Origin: an uncultured Bacteroidales bacterium
GTDB taxonomy: Bacteria > Bacteroidota > Bacteroidia > Bacteroidales > SZUA-534
DNA length: 64,000 bases
Direction: 5' to 3'
Assembly: GCA_902790595.1 (NCBI GenBank)
Contig: CADASL010000002.1
Coordinates: 325,384-389,383 of the forward strand
Below, one piece after another: positions 36,359 to 44,842 of the stretch; positions within the stretch are counted from its first letter, which is position 1, and each line of letters opens with the position of its first letter. The notes beneath the pieces were generated by a model. That model ran no database searches. It was not told where the DNA came from and saw nothing but the letters and a program-made list of their open reading frames with translations. Both the position numbers and the translations under genes were made by a program.

Positions 36359-37354
36359 TTATGATAATTTTTCGGTTAAATTCTTGATTGTCACGCGTGG
36401 TGCGGCACCCTCGTAAAGAATCGAGTACAGGCTTTCCGAAATTGGCATATCCACGTTGTGCTTCTTGTTGATTTCGTGGATGCACTTCGACGCGTAGTAG
36501 CCTTCGGCCACCATATTCATCTCATTTTTAATGTATTCAACCGAGTAGCCCTTGCCAATCATTGTGCCAAAATAGCGGTTGCGGCTGAACTGCGAGTAAG
36601 CCGTCACCAGAAGGTCGCCAAGGTAGGCGCTGTCTTTGATGTCGCGGTTGATTGGGTAAACCTTGTCGGTGAAGCGCTTCATCTCGCGTATTGCATTGGA
36701 AATGAGCACTGCAAGAAAGTTGTCGCCATAGCCCAGAGTGGTGCAGACGCCAGCCGCCAGCGCGTAGATGTTTTTCAGCACTGCGGCGTATTCGGTGCCC
36801 AGAATATCGTCGGAAATGACGGTGCGCACGTAGCGGTTGCGCATCATATCGGCCACAGCCATAGCTTTTTCCTCTTCAGTGAAAGCGATGGTGATGTATG
36901 ACAGGCGCTCGAGCGCGATTTCCTCAGCGTGGCACGGGCCCGTGATGATGCCGATGTTGTTGTACGGCACGTGGTGAACCTTGTGCAGATAGTCGCCAAC
37001 AAGCAGATTATCTTCGGGAATGATGCCCTTGATGGCCGAAACCACCGTCTTTTCGGCGAGCGATTCGGTCAGGCCCGAAAGCGCCGATTTCAGGTAGGCC
37101 GACGGCGTTACGAACAGGATGGTGTCGCTGTTGCGGACCACTTCGTTAACGTCGGTTGTCAGGTTCAGATTTTTGGTGTCGAACTCTACCGAACTCAAAT
37201 AGAGCGGGTTAGTGCCCACCTTTTTCATATGTTCCACCGCCTCAGGGTCGTGCATATACCAGTTCAGCGGCTGCGGTTTTTCCTCAATTATCTTTGCAAT
37301 GGCGGTCGCCCAACTGCCACCACCAATTATTCCTACTCGTCCTAATTCAAACAT
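36359..37354 (-). CDS. gpsA: NAD(P)-dependent glycerol-3-phosphate dehydrogenase
   Basis: 331 residues. It reduces dihydroxyacetone phosphate to sn-glycerol-3-phosphate for phospholipid synthesis. The nucleotide-binding loop is [16 protein letters not shown] (the usual third Gly is Ala). SAIKGI holds a catalytic Lys, and TGPCHAEEI and [17 protein letters not shown] follow. A TATCTTTG box (37380-37373, minus) places the start of transcription after the longer in-frame ATG at 37375, so the ATG at 37354 (MFELGRV) is the true start. First gene of an operon with pgi. Confidence 0.94.
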   Translation of the reverse strand: MFELGRVGIIGGGSWATAIAKIIEEKPQPLNWYMHDPEAVEHMKKVGTNPLYLSSVEFDTKNLNLTTDVNEVVRNSDTILFVTPSAYLKSALSGLTESLAEKTVVSAIKGIIPEDNLLVGDYLHKVHHVPYNNIGIITGPCHAEEIALERLSYITIAFTEEEKAMAVADMMRNRYVRTVISDDILGTEYAAVLKNIYALAAGVCTTLGYGDNFLAVLISNAIREMKRFTDKVYPINRDIKDSAYLGDLLVTAYSQFSRNRYFGTMIGKGYSVEYIKNEMNMVAEGYYASKCIHEINKKHNVDMPISESLYSILYEGAAPRVTIKNLTEKLS

Positions 37355-37551
37355 TTCAAAATTGTTTTTTGGCAAAGATAGATTTTAACTTAAACAGAAA
37401 GGTAAAATAGTAATGAAATTTTGAATGGCGCACCCTCAAAGACGATTTTAATAGGCTGTATTTTGCATAACTAAACAAATATTTTTTTACTTTTGGGATA
37501 AGCGCAGCATATACGCTACGTCTATTTGTTAAATTTTAAAATTATACTATT

Positions 37552-38262
37552 ATGAAAATGACATCATTAGCCGCACTATTTATGGCGGCAGTAATTTTTG
37601 CAAGTTGCAAAGAAGAAGAGAAATCACCAGAAATCACTCTTGAAAAGGATTCTGTAACACTGACTTCAGGCAATGAATTTTTAATCAATGCAAGCTCAGA
37701 TTATGACCTCACCTATAAATCGGAAGATAATTACCACGCAATAGTTGATGAAAAAGGTTTGGTTACAGCAAAATACATTGGGGAAACCAATATTGTTGTA
37801 AGCAATAGCGAAAATAGCAAAAAGGTAAAAATCATAGTAGAACCCGAATATGATATATACGAAGACCTTTGTCAATATTTAGGGAAAACAAAATCACAAA
37901 TCTTATCTAAATTTGGTGACCATTATACTTCAGCTGAAAATTACATTATTTATGAAGATTACACATCTTATGTTAGTGATTTAATGTTCAAAATAGAAAA
38001 CGATGTTGTTAAAGCTGTACTTATCAATGTGGATAAATCATATTGGTCCACCTTAGAAGGTTATTTGAAAGAGCGATATGTGTTTGCAGGTAAGGCAAAT
38101 GAAGCTGAGGTAGGTGTTTTATCTGAAATTGGTGTATATAAATATTTTGATAATACTGATGAAGCAAAAATAAAAACTAAGATACTAGTGTGGGGATTTG
38201 ACGATACAGACCGTACATTTTTGGCAGTTGCTTATTTTACATATTACAAGTCAAGCAAGTAA
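37552..38262 (+). CDS. Ig-like (BIG2-type) lipoprotein
   Basis: 236 residues. Signal peptide with lipobox (VIFASC, about 14-19). Residues about 28-90 look like a bacterial Ig-like 2 domain (ITLEKDSVTLTSGNEFLINA, VDEKGLVTAKYIGETNIVVS). The rest is not recognised. AT-rich and flanked by its own promoter and terminator, so a single-gene unit of possible recent arrival. Likely anchored to the outer membrane. Function unknown. Confidence 0.75.
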   Translation: MKMTSLAALFMAAVIFASCKEEEKSPEITLEKDSVTLTSGNEFLINASSDYDLTYKSEDNYHAIVDEKGLVTAKYIGETNIVVSNSENSKKVKIIVEPEYDIYEDLCQYLGKTKSQILSKFGDHYTSAENYIIYEDYTSYVSDLMFKIENDVVKAVLINVDKSYWSTLEGYLKERYVFAGKANEAEVGVLSEIGVYKYFDNTDEAKIKTKILVWGFDDTDRTFLAVAYFTYYKSSK

Positions 38263-38288
38263 AAATTTCACATAACGAAATATTATTC

Positions 38289-38317
38289 CAAAGGACGCTA
38301 ATCGCGTCCTTTTTTAT
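38289..38317 (+). terminator. Intrinsic terminator after the Ig-like lipoprotein gene
   Basis: AAAGGACGC, TAATC, GCGTCCTTT and a T-run, a perfect stem. It also abuts the end of thiL on the other strand. Confidence 0.92.
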
Positions 38318-39367
38318 TCACCCCTTGCCATTCCCATACGCATTCCACCCCTGCGCCGATATGCGCGCGCTTCCTGCGTTGCGGCCGATTAGAGTGTAAA
38401 CTTCAGGCTCGTCGGTGATTTGGCCGATTATCGATATTTCCTGCATCTTGCCCGCAATCTCAACCTGCTCGGCAGGGATGGTGAAGAGCAGTTCGTAGTC
38501 CTCGCCGCCGTTCATTGCCAGCATAGTGGCGTCCATATTCATTTCGGCGGCCACGGCTTCGGTTTGCGCGTCAACGGGCAGTTTGTTCTCGTAGATTTTC
38601 ACGCCCGTGCCCGACTGTTTGCAGATGTGCAGCAGTTCCGACGACAGTCCGTCGCTCACGTCAATCATTGCCGTTGGTGTGAGTCCGTTTTTGCGAATGG
38701 CGGCAATCACGTCGCGGCGCGCTTCGGGTTTCAACTGACGCTCAATCACATAGTCATATTTCGACAGGTCGGGTTGAGTGTTGGGGTCAATCATATAAAC
38801 GTCCTTCTCGCGGCGCAGAATCTGCAGGCCTGCATAAGCCGCGCCCAAATCGCCCGACACGCACACAAGGTCGCCAGCCTTGGCGCCGTTGCGGCAGAAA
38901 GCCTTGCCAGGCTCAACCTGCCCGATGGCCGTAATGCTGATGACCATTCCCGTCATTGAACTCGTAGTGTCGCCGCCCACAAGGTCAACGTCGTAGCGCT
39001 CGCAGGCGCGGCGGATGCCGTCGTAGAGTTGCTCAAGCGCCTCAACCGAGAATTTCGACGACACAGCCAGCGAAACAGTAATCTGCTTTGGTGTTGCTCC
39101 CATTGCGTAAACGTCCGAGAGATTGACCATTACCGCCTTGTATCCGAGATGCGCGAGCGGTGTGTAAACAAGGTCGAAGTGGATGCCCTCGGCCAGAAGG
39201 TCGCTTGTCACAACCAGGTCGTTGCCTTCCGATTTGATGATTGCGGCGTCGTCGCCGATGCCCTTCACAGTTGCGCTGTTTTTGATGCCGAACGGCTTTG
39301 TGAGCCGCTCAATCAACCCGAACTCGCCCAAATCGGACAGCGGGGTGGCAGTTTTCTTGTCTGTCAT
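38318..39367 (-). CDS. thiL: Thiamine-monophosphate kinase
   Basis: 349 residues. It phosphorylates thiamine monophosphate to the diphosphate, the last step of thiamine cofactor synthesis. Motifs of the AIRS/PurM-like fold: GIGDDAAII (about 37), DLLAEGIHFDL (about 56), AVMVNLSDVYAMGA, VGGDTTSS and NGGEDYELLFT (about 288). The ending SARISAQGWNAY fits the family's WxHF-like close. A minus-strand TACCTTTG at 39396-39389 lies about 22 bases upstream. No other thiamine gene is nearby. Confidence 0.93.
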   Translation of the reverse strand: MTDKKTATPLSDLGEFGLIERLTKPFGIKNSATVKGIGDDAAIIKSEGNDLVVTSDLLAEGIHFDLVYTPLAHLGYKAVMVNLSDVYAMGATPKQITVSLAVSSKFSVEALEQLYDGIRRACERYDVDLVGGDTTSSMTGMVISITAIGQVEPGKAFCRNGAKAGDLVCVSGDLGAAYAGLQILRREKDVYMIDPNTQPDLSKYDYVIERQLKPEARRDVIAAIRKNGLTPTAMIDVSDGLSSELLHICKQSGTGVKIYENKLPVDAQTEAVAAEMNMDATMLAMNGGEDYELLFTIPAEQVEIAGKMQEISIIGQITDEPEVYTLIGRNAGSARISAQGWNAYGNGKG

Positions 39368-39505
39368 TTTTCGTACGATTTTAGCGCAAAGGTAAAAGAA
39401 TTTTGGTGTGTGCGGCGAGCGGTTTTATGCGTTGGAACTTCATTACTCTTTACTCATTTCACATTCCACATTTTTATATCTTTGTGGCGCAAAAACAGAA
39501 ACGCT

Positions 39506-39979
39506 ATGGCTAAAAGATTGTTTTTCACCATACTGATTGCCGTAATTGCCGCAGGCACAGCCCACGCGCAAGGCAGCGACCTTTTCTACCAGCTCAACGA
39601 CGCGCAGCCCGGCTACGGCAAGGTTACGCTCGACCAAGACGCCAAGCTCACGCTAATGGTTGGCGCTTACGCCGATGCCAACAAGCGCGACGGCATAAAA
39701 GGCTACCGCATTCAAATTTACTCGGGTTCGGGACAGAACGCCCGCGCAACAATGCAGACCATCAGCCAGCAGTTTCTGAAAAACTTCCCCGATTTCGACC
39801 CCGCACAGGTTTATCCCGAATACAAAACGCCGTATTTCAAACTCAGCGTGGGCGATTTCCGCAGCCGCGGCGAAGCCAACGCCTTCTACCACAAAATCCG
39901 CGAGCTTTACCCCGACTCATACGTTGTGAATTCGAAGATAAAATTCCCGAAACTCACTCCCGATGATGTGATGGAATAG
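39506..39979 (+). CDS. Secreted SPOR-domain protein
   Basis: 157 residues. A signal peptide (1-22, AHAQ site) precedes a C-terminal SPOR-like domain (about 65-145: GYRIQIYSGSGQNARATMQT, YKTPYFKLSVGDFRSRGEAN, and a final RELYPDSYVV). SPOR domains bind denuded glycan strands of peptidoglycan at division sites, so a periplasmic envelope role is likely. A TATCTTTG box at 39477-39484 lies about 21 bases before the ATG, excluding the longer frame to the left. Confidence 0.88.
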   Translation: MAKRLFFTILIAVIAAGTAHAQGSDLFYQLNDAQPGYGKVTLDQDAKLTLMVGAYADANKRDGIKGYRIQIYSGSGQNARATMQTISQQFLKNFPDFDPAQVYPEYKTPYFKLSVGDFRSRGEANAFYHKIRELYPDSYVVNSKIKFPKLTPDDVME

Positions 39980-40008
39980 CACGGTCTTGCGCCGAAAAAT
40001 TTCGCCAA

Positions 40009-40045
40009 CGCCTCCAATCAGTTGTGATTCAACTCGATTGGCGAT
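40009..40045. other. Hairpin between the SPOR gene and the initiator tRNA
   Basis: CCAATC-A-GTTG, TGATT and CAAC-TC-GATTGG form an imperfect stem about 30 bases past the SPOR stop. No T-run follows at once, so its role as a terminator is doubtful. Confidence 0.4.
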
Positions 40046-40067
40046 GTAATTATTTCACAAAACAAAA

Positions 40068-40098
40068 TTTGTCGTTTTAAAAATAAACTCTATCTTTG
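40068..40098 (+). promoter_or_regulatory. Perfect-consensus promoter for the initiator tRNA
   Basis: TTTG (40068-40071), a 19-base spacer and TATCTTTG (40091-40098), 36 bases before the mature tRNA. One of the cleanest promoter matches in the window. Confidence 0.85.
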
Positions 40099-40133
40099 CA
40101 GTCGCAAATCCGATAAGGATTTTGCCTTAACAT

Positions 40134-40206
40134 CGCGGGGTAGAGCAGTTGGTAGCTCGTTGGGCTCATAACCCAGAGGTCGCTCGTTCGAGTCGGGCCC
40201 CCGCTA
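40134..40206 (+). tRNA. Initiator tRNA-fMet (CAT)
   Basis: Cloverleaf with CGCGGGG acceptor against CCCCGCT, leaving C1 unpaired (C-T), an initiator hallmark. Anticodon arm TTGGG-CTCATAA-CCCAG shows the three consecutive G-C pairs also typical of initiators. T arm GCTCG-TTCGAGT-CGGGC. CCA is not encoded. A terminator follows 10 bases later. Confidence 0.93.
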
Positions 40207-40216
40207 CAAAGACAAG

Positions 40217-40248
40217 AATCAGCATCAGAAACGGTGCTGATTTTTTTG
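40217..40248 (+). terminator. Intrinsic terminator after the initiator tRNA
   Basis: AATCAGCATC, AGAAAC, GGTGCTGATT and seven T. Confidence 0.9.
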
Positions 40249-40359
40249 TGCCTTTGCGGTTGGCGTACCTATTATATAATGTCAAAAACATCGGCGCTCC
40301 ACCACAATATCTGTCTGACACCAATTATTATATATTTGCCCCACAAAACCGATAGAATT

Positions 40360-41769
40360 ATGTCGCGCAAGAAAAATCAGAAGCAACTGTTTGAGAATAT
40401 TGAGATTACCGACATTGCCGCCGAAGGAATGGCGATGGGACACTACGATGGAATGGTGGTTTTTGTTCCGCTGGCCATTCCGGGCGATGTGGTTGACGTT
40501 GAGGGGAAAGTGAAACACAACCGCTACGTTGAGGGACGCGTTGTCCGTTATGTGAAATTGAGCGACAAGCGCATCGAACCATTCTGCAAGCACTTTGGAA
40601 CCTGCGGCGGCTGCAAATGGCAGATTCTGCCATATGAGATGCAGACTGCTTGGAAACAAAAGCAAGTGGTTGACAATCTGACACGTATCGGACATTTGGA
40701 ACTGCCCGAGGTGTCACCCATTTTGGGTAGTCAGAAGACAATGGAATACCGCAACAAGCTGGAGTTCGCCTTCTCACCCTTGCGATGGCTCGCACCAGAG
40801 CAGATTGCCGACGCCGACAAAATTGAGCAGCGCTCGCTCGGCTACCATCTGCCGCGATTCTTCGACAAAGTGGTGGACATTGACGAGTGCCGGCTGATGC
40901 CTGAACCCGTAAATGAGATTCGTAACTCACTGAAACAGTTCGCAATAGAAAACAACATCAGTTTCTATCATCAGCGCGAGCACACCGGACTGTTGCGCAA
41001 TGTGGTCTTCCGCAACTCAAACACCGGCGGGCTGATGGTTATTCTGATAGTATCGGAAGATAACCGCCAGCAAATCAATCTGGCGCTCGATTTCCTGAAA
41101 AACCGCTTTCCGCAGATAACATCACTTATGTATATGGTCAACAGCAAGTTGAACGACTCGTACACCGACCTTCCGGCCACGCTCTACGCCGGCGACGACC
41201 ATATTGTGGGTGAGATGGGCGGCCTGAGGTTCAAAATCGGCCCCAACTCGTTCTACCAGACAAACACCGAGCAGGCAATCCGCCTGTATCAGGTAGCCAA
41301 GGATTTTGCGGCGCTCACGGGCGATGAGGTGGTTTACGACCTCTACACCGGCACCGGAACCATCGCCTGCTTTGTAGCCGACAAGGCGCGGAAAGTAATT
41401 GGTATTGAGTATGTTGCCGACGCCATTGCCGATGCCAAGGTGAACGCGCAAATGAACAGCCTCACCAACCTCGACTTTTTTGCCGGCGATATGAAAAACG
41501 TGCTCACCGACAGCTTCATAGCCGAGCACGGCCGCCCCGATGTCATCATAACCGACCCGCCGCGCTCGGGTATGCACCCCGATGTTGTGCAGGTAATCCT
41601 GAACGCCAACCCCAAACGCATTGTGTATGTGAGCTGTAATCCGGCCACGCAGGCCCGCGACCTTGCAATGATGACCAGCCGTTACCAAATTGCGAAAGTT
41701 CAGCCGGTTGATATGTTCCCACAGACACAGCACGTTGAGAATGTGGTGCTCCTGACAAGGATTGAATGA
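40360..41769 (+). CDS. rlmD: RlmD-type 23S rRNA (uracil-5-)-methyltransferase
   Basis: 469 residues. An N-terminal TRAM domain (about 10-65) and a [4Fe-4S]-type cysteine set (CKHFGTCGGCKW, about 77-90) are followed by an AdoMet fold: VYDLYTGTGTIACFVADKA (about 325), DPPRSG (about 398) and the nucleophile loop VSCNPATQARDL (about 422). Members form m5U in 23S rRNA or tRNA; the three-Cys cluster fits RlmD/RumA-like enzymes. A TATATTTG box at 40331-40338 places transcription after the upstream in-frame starts, so ATG 40360 is chosen. A GAATGAAA-type tandem repeat begins at its stop codon. Confidence 0.9.
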   Translation: MSRKKNQKQLFENIEITDIAAEGMAMGHYDGMVVFVPLAIPGDVVDVEGKVKHNRYVEGRVVRYVKLSDKRIEPFCKHFGTCGGCKWQILPYEMQTAWKQKQVVDNLTRIGHLELPEVSPILGSQKTMEYRNKLEFAFSPLRWLAPEQIADADKIEQRSLGYHLPRFFDKVVDIDECRLMPEPVNEIRNSLKQFAIENNISFYHQREHTGLLRNVVFRNSNTGGLMVILIVSEDNRQQINLALDFLKNRFPQITSLMYMVNSKLNDSYTDLPATLYAGDDHIVGEMGGLRFKIGPNSFYQTNTEQAIRLYQVAKDFAALTGDEVVYDLYTGTGTIACFVADKARKVIGIEYVADAIADAKVNAQMNSLTNLDFFAGDMKNVLTDSFIAEHGRPDVIITDPPRSGMHPDVVQVILNANPKRIVYVSCNPATQARDLAMMTSRYQIAKVQPVDMFPQTQHVENVVLLTRIE

Positions 41770-41808
41770 AAGAATGATTGAATGAAAGAATGATTGAATG
41801 AAGGATAC
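41765..41808. repeat. 14-base tandem repeat at the rlmD stop codon
   Basis: GAATGAAAGAATGATT is repeated about two and a half times, beginning within the last codon and stop of rlmD. Confidence 0.85.
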
Positions 41809-41854
41809 CGATGTGAGCTTTGAAAAAATCGCATTGAAATTGTGTTCAAAAACA

Positions 41855-41885
41855 TTTGCAAATCCAATTCAATGTTCTACTTTTG
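41855..41885 (+). promoter_or_regulatory. Perfect-consensus promoter for L31
   Basis: TTTG (41855-41858), a 19-base spacer and TACTTTTG (41878-41885), about 40 bases before the L31 ATG. Confidence 0.8.
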
Positions 41886-41925
41886 CCAACTCAAAAATTT
41901 AATGAATTATTAAAAACGTACTACA

Positions 41926-42189
41926 ATGAAAAAGGACATACATCCCAGTGATTATCGCCTTGTAGTGTTCAAGGATATGTCGAACGGACAGATTTTCATC
42001 AACAAATCGACAGTCAACACTAAAGATACGATAGAGGTAGACGGGGTTGAGTATCCATTGGTGAAACTCGAAATCTCAAGTGCATCACACCCGTTCTATA
42101 CAGGTAAGATGAAATTGGTTGACACCGCAGGTCGCGTTGATAAATTCCGCAACCGCTACGCCAAATTCGAGAAGAACAAGAAACAATAA
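41926..42189 (+). CDS. rpmE: 50S ribosomal protein L31 type B
   Basis: 87 residues. [20 protein letters not shown] at the start, FxSxS-like [11 protein letters not shown] and the end [20 protein letters not shown] mark the zinc-free (type B, C-minus) L31. The CxxC pairs of the zinc form are absent. Part of the large subunit. Its own promoter and terminator make it a single-gene unit. Confidence 0.95.
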   Translation: MKKDIHPSDYRLVVFKDMSNGQIFINKSTVNTKDTIEVDGVEYPLVKLEISSASHPFYTGKMKLVDTAGRVDKFRNRYAKFEKNKKQ

Positions 42190-42201
42190 GCAATTCCGAA
42201 T

Positions 42202-42236
42202 AAAAAAAGCCATTCCGTTGCGAATGGCTTTTTTTA
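42202..42236 (+). terminator. Intrinsic terminator after L31
   Basis: AAAAAAAGCCATTC, CGTTGC (loop with part of the stem), GAATGGCTTTTTTT: a long perfect stem and T-run, able to act on both strands. Confidence 0.92.
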
Positions 42237-42253
42237 TGCCCGTTTCCGAATGG

Positions 42254-42294
42254 GCAAAAAAATAGGGAACCTACGCGGCTCCCTATTTTATTCT
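42254..42294 (-). terminator. Intrinsic terminator after the barrel gene
   Basis: On the minus strand, AAAATAGGGA, GCCGCGTAGGT, TCCCTATTTTTTT. It follows the convergent outer-membrane gene. Confidence 0.88.
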
Positions 42295-42306
42295 ATGCAG
42301 CAGGTA

Positions 42307-42966
42307 TTACAGCCTATAGATGAATCCGATTGTTATGTTGCCAACGTTCACCACATTGTTTGTGTTGGCACCAAAACTGAAGTTGTTGCTAATGGATTTG
42401 TTCTTGCTGTTGTCACGGTCTTTGCTAACACTATGACTTGCACCCAATGACAAGAAATTTAAGCCACACTCAAGCTGGAAATGATCATTCAGGCTGTAAG
42501 TCAGAATTGGATTTAAACCCAAACCGATAGACGTTGTTGGGTTATTCTTGGTTGTCTGGCTGCCCATACTGGTTTCACCTGTGGTGTAAGTAAATGGCAA
42601 TCTTGCAACAGCAACCAACCCGAACTTGTTGAACTCAGCAAATTTGTATCGGGCAAACGGTGTCACTCCAAATCTCGTTGTTGTTGATTTTACCTCGACT
42701 TCTTCCGTATTGACGTTGCGTACTGATCCAGAAGATGAATGTTGGAAATCCAATTCTCCACCAACCGACAATTTTTCATCAAGGTCATATCCAACCATCG
42801 GAGAAAAATAAAAATTGTTGGTTGGCGGCACTTTGGTATCTTGATTTTCTGTTTTTATAACGTTCTTATTGTGTCTGAATCCGACACTACCACCAAACCA
42901 AAGTTGTGCGTTTGCTGTTGTTGCCATAGCTGCTATGGCTAAAACTGAAAGAATAATCTTTTTCAT
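42307..42966 (-). CDS. Small outer-membrane beta-barrel protein
   Basis: 219 residues. Signal peptide (1-20, TTANAQ site), then alternating strands with a barrel-like pattern (GGSVGFRHNKN, FYFSPMVGYDLDEKLSVGGE, RFGVTPFARYKF) and a final strand NVGNITIGFIYRL that ends on an aromatic-containing C-terminus. This fits the OMP_b-brl family of about eight strands. It may serve as a structural porin-like protein; no ligand is suggested. A perfect promoter lies upstream (43038-43009, minus). Confidence 0.85.
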   Translation of the reverse strand: MKKIILSVLAIAAMATTANAQLWFGGSVGFRHNKNVIKTENQDTKVPPTNNFYFSPMVGYDLDEKLSVGGELDFQHSSSGSVRNVNTEEVEVKSTTTRFGVTPFARYKFAEFNKFGLVAVARLPFTYTTGETSMGSQTTKNNPTTSIGLGLNPILTYSLNDHFQLECGLNFLSLGASHSVSKDRDNSKNKSISNNFSFGANTNNVVNVGNITIGFIYRL

Positions 42967-43008
42967 AACTGTAAATGTTTTTTAAAAATATTTAGTTAGT
43001 CAATAGTA

Positions 43009-43038
43009 CAAAGGTAACAATCGAACTGACATAAACAA
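43009..43038 (-). promoter_or_regulatory. Perfect-consensus promoter for the barrel gene
   Basis: On the minus strand, TTG (43038-43036), a 19-base spacer and TACCTTTG (43016-43009), about 43 bases before the ATG. Confidence 0.8.
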
Positions 43039-43163
43039 GGATTTTTCAGTATCGCAAGTCCGGTCTTCAGCTCGAAGCTGACACTCAACCGTCTTTAACA
43101 CAACGTTAACACAATCGGATTGGCGCATTATCTACATTTGGCGCGATTTAAACCTTCACACAA

Positions 43164-44090
43164 GTGGATGTAATTGTTAAAAACCTGACAAAATTCTACG
43201 GTCAGCAGAAGGCCGTCGACAACCTGTCGTTTGAGGTGAAGACGGGCGAGATCCTGGGCTTTCTGGGGCCGAACGGCGCCGGCAAAACCACCACAATGAA
43301 GGCCATTGCCGGCTGCCTGACACCAACCGAGGGCACCATCAGCATTGGCCGCTACAATGTGGCCGACAACGCCGACAAGGTGCGGCAGCTCATCGGCTAT
43401 CTGCCTGAGCATAACCCGCTTTACACCGATATGACAGTCATCGACTACCTGCGGTATATGGCGCGGCTGCAACGGATTCGCGCCGCAAAAATCAACGACC
43501 GCATTCTTGAAATGGTGAACGTGTGCGGCCTCGAGGGCGAAAAGCACAAACGCATCAGCGAGCTTTCGAAAGGCTATCGGCAGCGTGTGGGGCTGGCGCA
43601 GGCTCTCATCCACGACCCGCAGGTGCTCATCCTCGACGAGCCCACAACCGGCCTCGACCCCAATCAGATTGTCGAAATCCGCGAGCTCATCCGCCGAATC
43701 GGGCGCGAGAAAACAATAATTCTCAGCTCGCACATTCTGTCGGAGGTTGAAGCCGTGTGCGACCACATTATGATTATCAACCACGGCCGCATTGTGGCCG
43801 ACGGCACGGCCGCCCAGCTGCGAAAGGCCGAACAGGGCGGACAGATGGTGGTGGCCACCATTGAGGACGCCGACCGCAACCTGGTGGTGAAGGCTCTGCA
43901 AGCAATTGAAGGTGTTGAAATGGTTGATATTGTGAAAGACCGGCCAAACACCGTCGAGGTTCACAGCCAGCCGGAGCGGCAGTGCACCCGCGACATCTTC
44001 AAAACCTGCGTAGCCAACGGCTGGACGCTGACTGAGCTCTCTCCAATCGAAACTAAACTTGAGGACGTTTTCCGCGAACTGACAAAATAA
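43164..44090 (+). CDS. gldA: GldA-like ABC transporter ATP-binding protein
   Basis: 308 residues. A complete ABC ATPase: FLGPNGAGKTTT (about 33-44, Walker A), a Q-loop, the signature ELSKGYRQRVGLAQAL (about 131-146) and LILDEPTTGLDP (Walker B). The C-terminal segment ends IETKLEDVFRELTK, as in the GldA/NatA-type subfamily. Start is GTG (43164) because the nearby ATG is out of frame; a TACATTTG box at 43133-43140 precedes it. First gene of a gldA-gldF-gldG operon. In gliding Bacteroidota these genes support motility, but many non-gliders keep them, so the role here is open. Confidence 0.9.
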   Translation: MDVIVKNLTKFYGQQKAVDNLSFEVKTGEILGFLGPNGAGKTTTMKAIAGCLTPTEGTISIGRYNVADNADKVRQLIGYLPEHNPLYTDMTVIDYLRYMARLQRIRAAKINDRILEMVNVCGLEGEKHKRISELSKGYRQRVGLAQALIHDPQVLILDEPTTGLDPNQIVEIRELIRRIGREKTIILSSHILSEVEAVCDHIMIINHGRIVADGTAAQLRKAEQGGQMVVATIEDADRNLVVKALQAIEGVEMVDIVKDRPNTVEVHSQPERQCTRDIFKTCVANGWTLTELSPIETKLEDVFRELTK

Positions 44091-44096
44091 CAAGCA

Positions 44097-44840
44097 ATGA
44101 TTCAGATGATTACAAAAACAATTCCGCCAATGCTGGCCATCGCCGCGCAAGAGCTGAAATCGCATTTCGACTCGCTGATGGCGTATATATTATTGGTGCT
44201 ATTTTTGGGCTTCAGCGGCGTTTTCACGTGGCTCTACGGCAGCGACATCTTCATCTACGGCCAGGCATCGCTGCAGGTGTTCTTCTCGGTGGCCTACATC
44301 ACACTGTTTCTGCTGATTCCGGCGCTCACAATGAGGTCGATAGCCGAAGAGATGCGGACCGGCACAATTGAAATTCTGCTGACCAAGCCCATTTCGTGCC
44401 GGCAGATAGTGCTGGGCAAATATCTGGCTATTATCGCGCTGATTGCCATCGCGTTAGCGCTAACACTCCCCTACTACATAACGGTGGCGCACCTCGGCCC
44501 AATCGACCACGGCGCGGTGGTGTGCGGCTACATCGGACTTCTGCTGATGAGCAGCGCCTACGCGGGAATCGGGCTGTTTGCAAGCTCTGTCAGCAACAAT
44601 CAGATTATCAGTTTTTTGATTTCGCTGTCGGTTGGATTGCTGTTCCACATCGGATTTGGGATTTTGGGACGGCAGATGGGCGGATTTGCTGGCCAGCTGG
44701 CTTTGGGGCTCGATATGAACACGCATTTTGAGAGTATGTCGCGCGGCATCATCGACTCGAAGGACATTGTCTATTTCGCCTCGGTGACGTTTGCCGGACT
44801 GTTTGCCGCCGAGAAAACTTTGGAATCGAAAATTGCCTGA
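44097..44840 (+). CDS. gldF: GldF-like ABC transporter permease
   Basis: 247 residues with six predicted membrane helices (about 27-45, 60-80, 105-128, 140-160, 170-190, 222-240). Visible segments: LFLGFSGVFTWLYG, TMRSIAEEMRTGTIEILLTK and ISFLISLSVGLLF. This is the ABC-2 permease layout of GldF. It starts six bases after gldA and ends two bases before gldG. Works with GldA and GldG as a transporter; substrate unknown. Confidence 0.88.
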   Translation: MIQMITKTIPPMLAIAAQELKSHFDSLMAYILLVLFLGFSGVFTWLYGSDIFIYGQASLQVFFSVAYITLFLLIPALTMRSIAEEMRTGTIEILLTKPISCRQIVLGKYLAIIALIAIALALTLPYYITVAHLGPIDHGAVVCGYIGLLLMSSAYAGIGLFASSVSNNQIISFLISLSVGLLFHIGFGILGRQMGGFAGQLALGLDMNTHFESMSRGIIDSKDIVYFASVTFAGLFAAEKTLESKIA

Positions 44841-44842
44841 TT

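Noticed and set aside
37355-37375. Longer GpsA start at 37375
   Set aside because: It lies within the -7 promoter box TATCTTTG, so it would precede transcription.
43128-44165. Open frame antisense to gldA (about 345 codons)
   Set aside because: GldA on the plus strand has complete ABC motifs.
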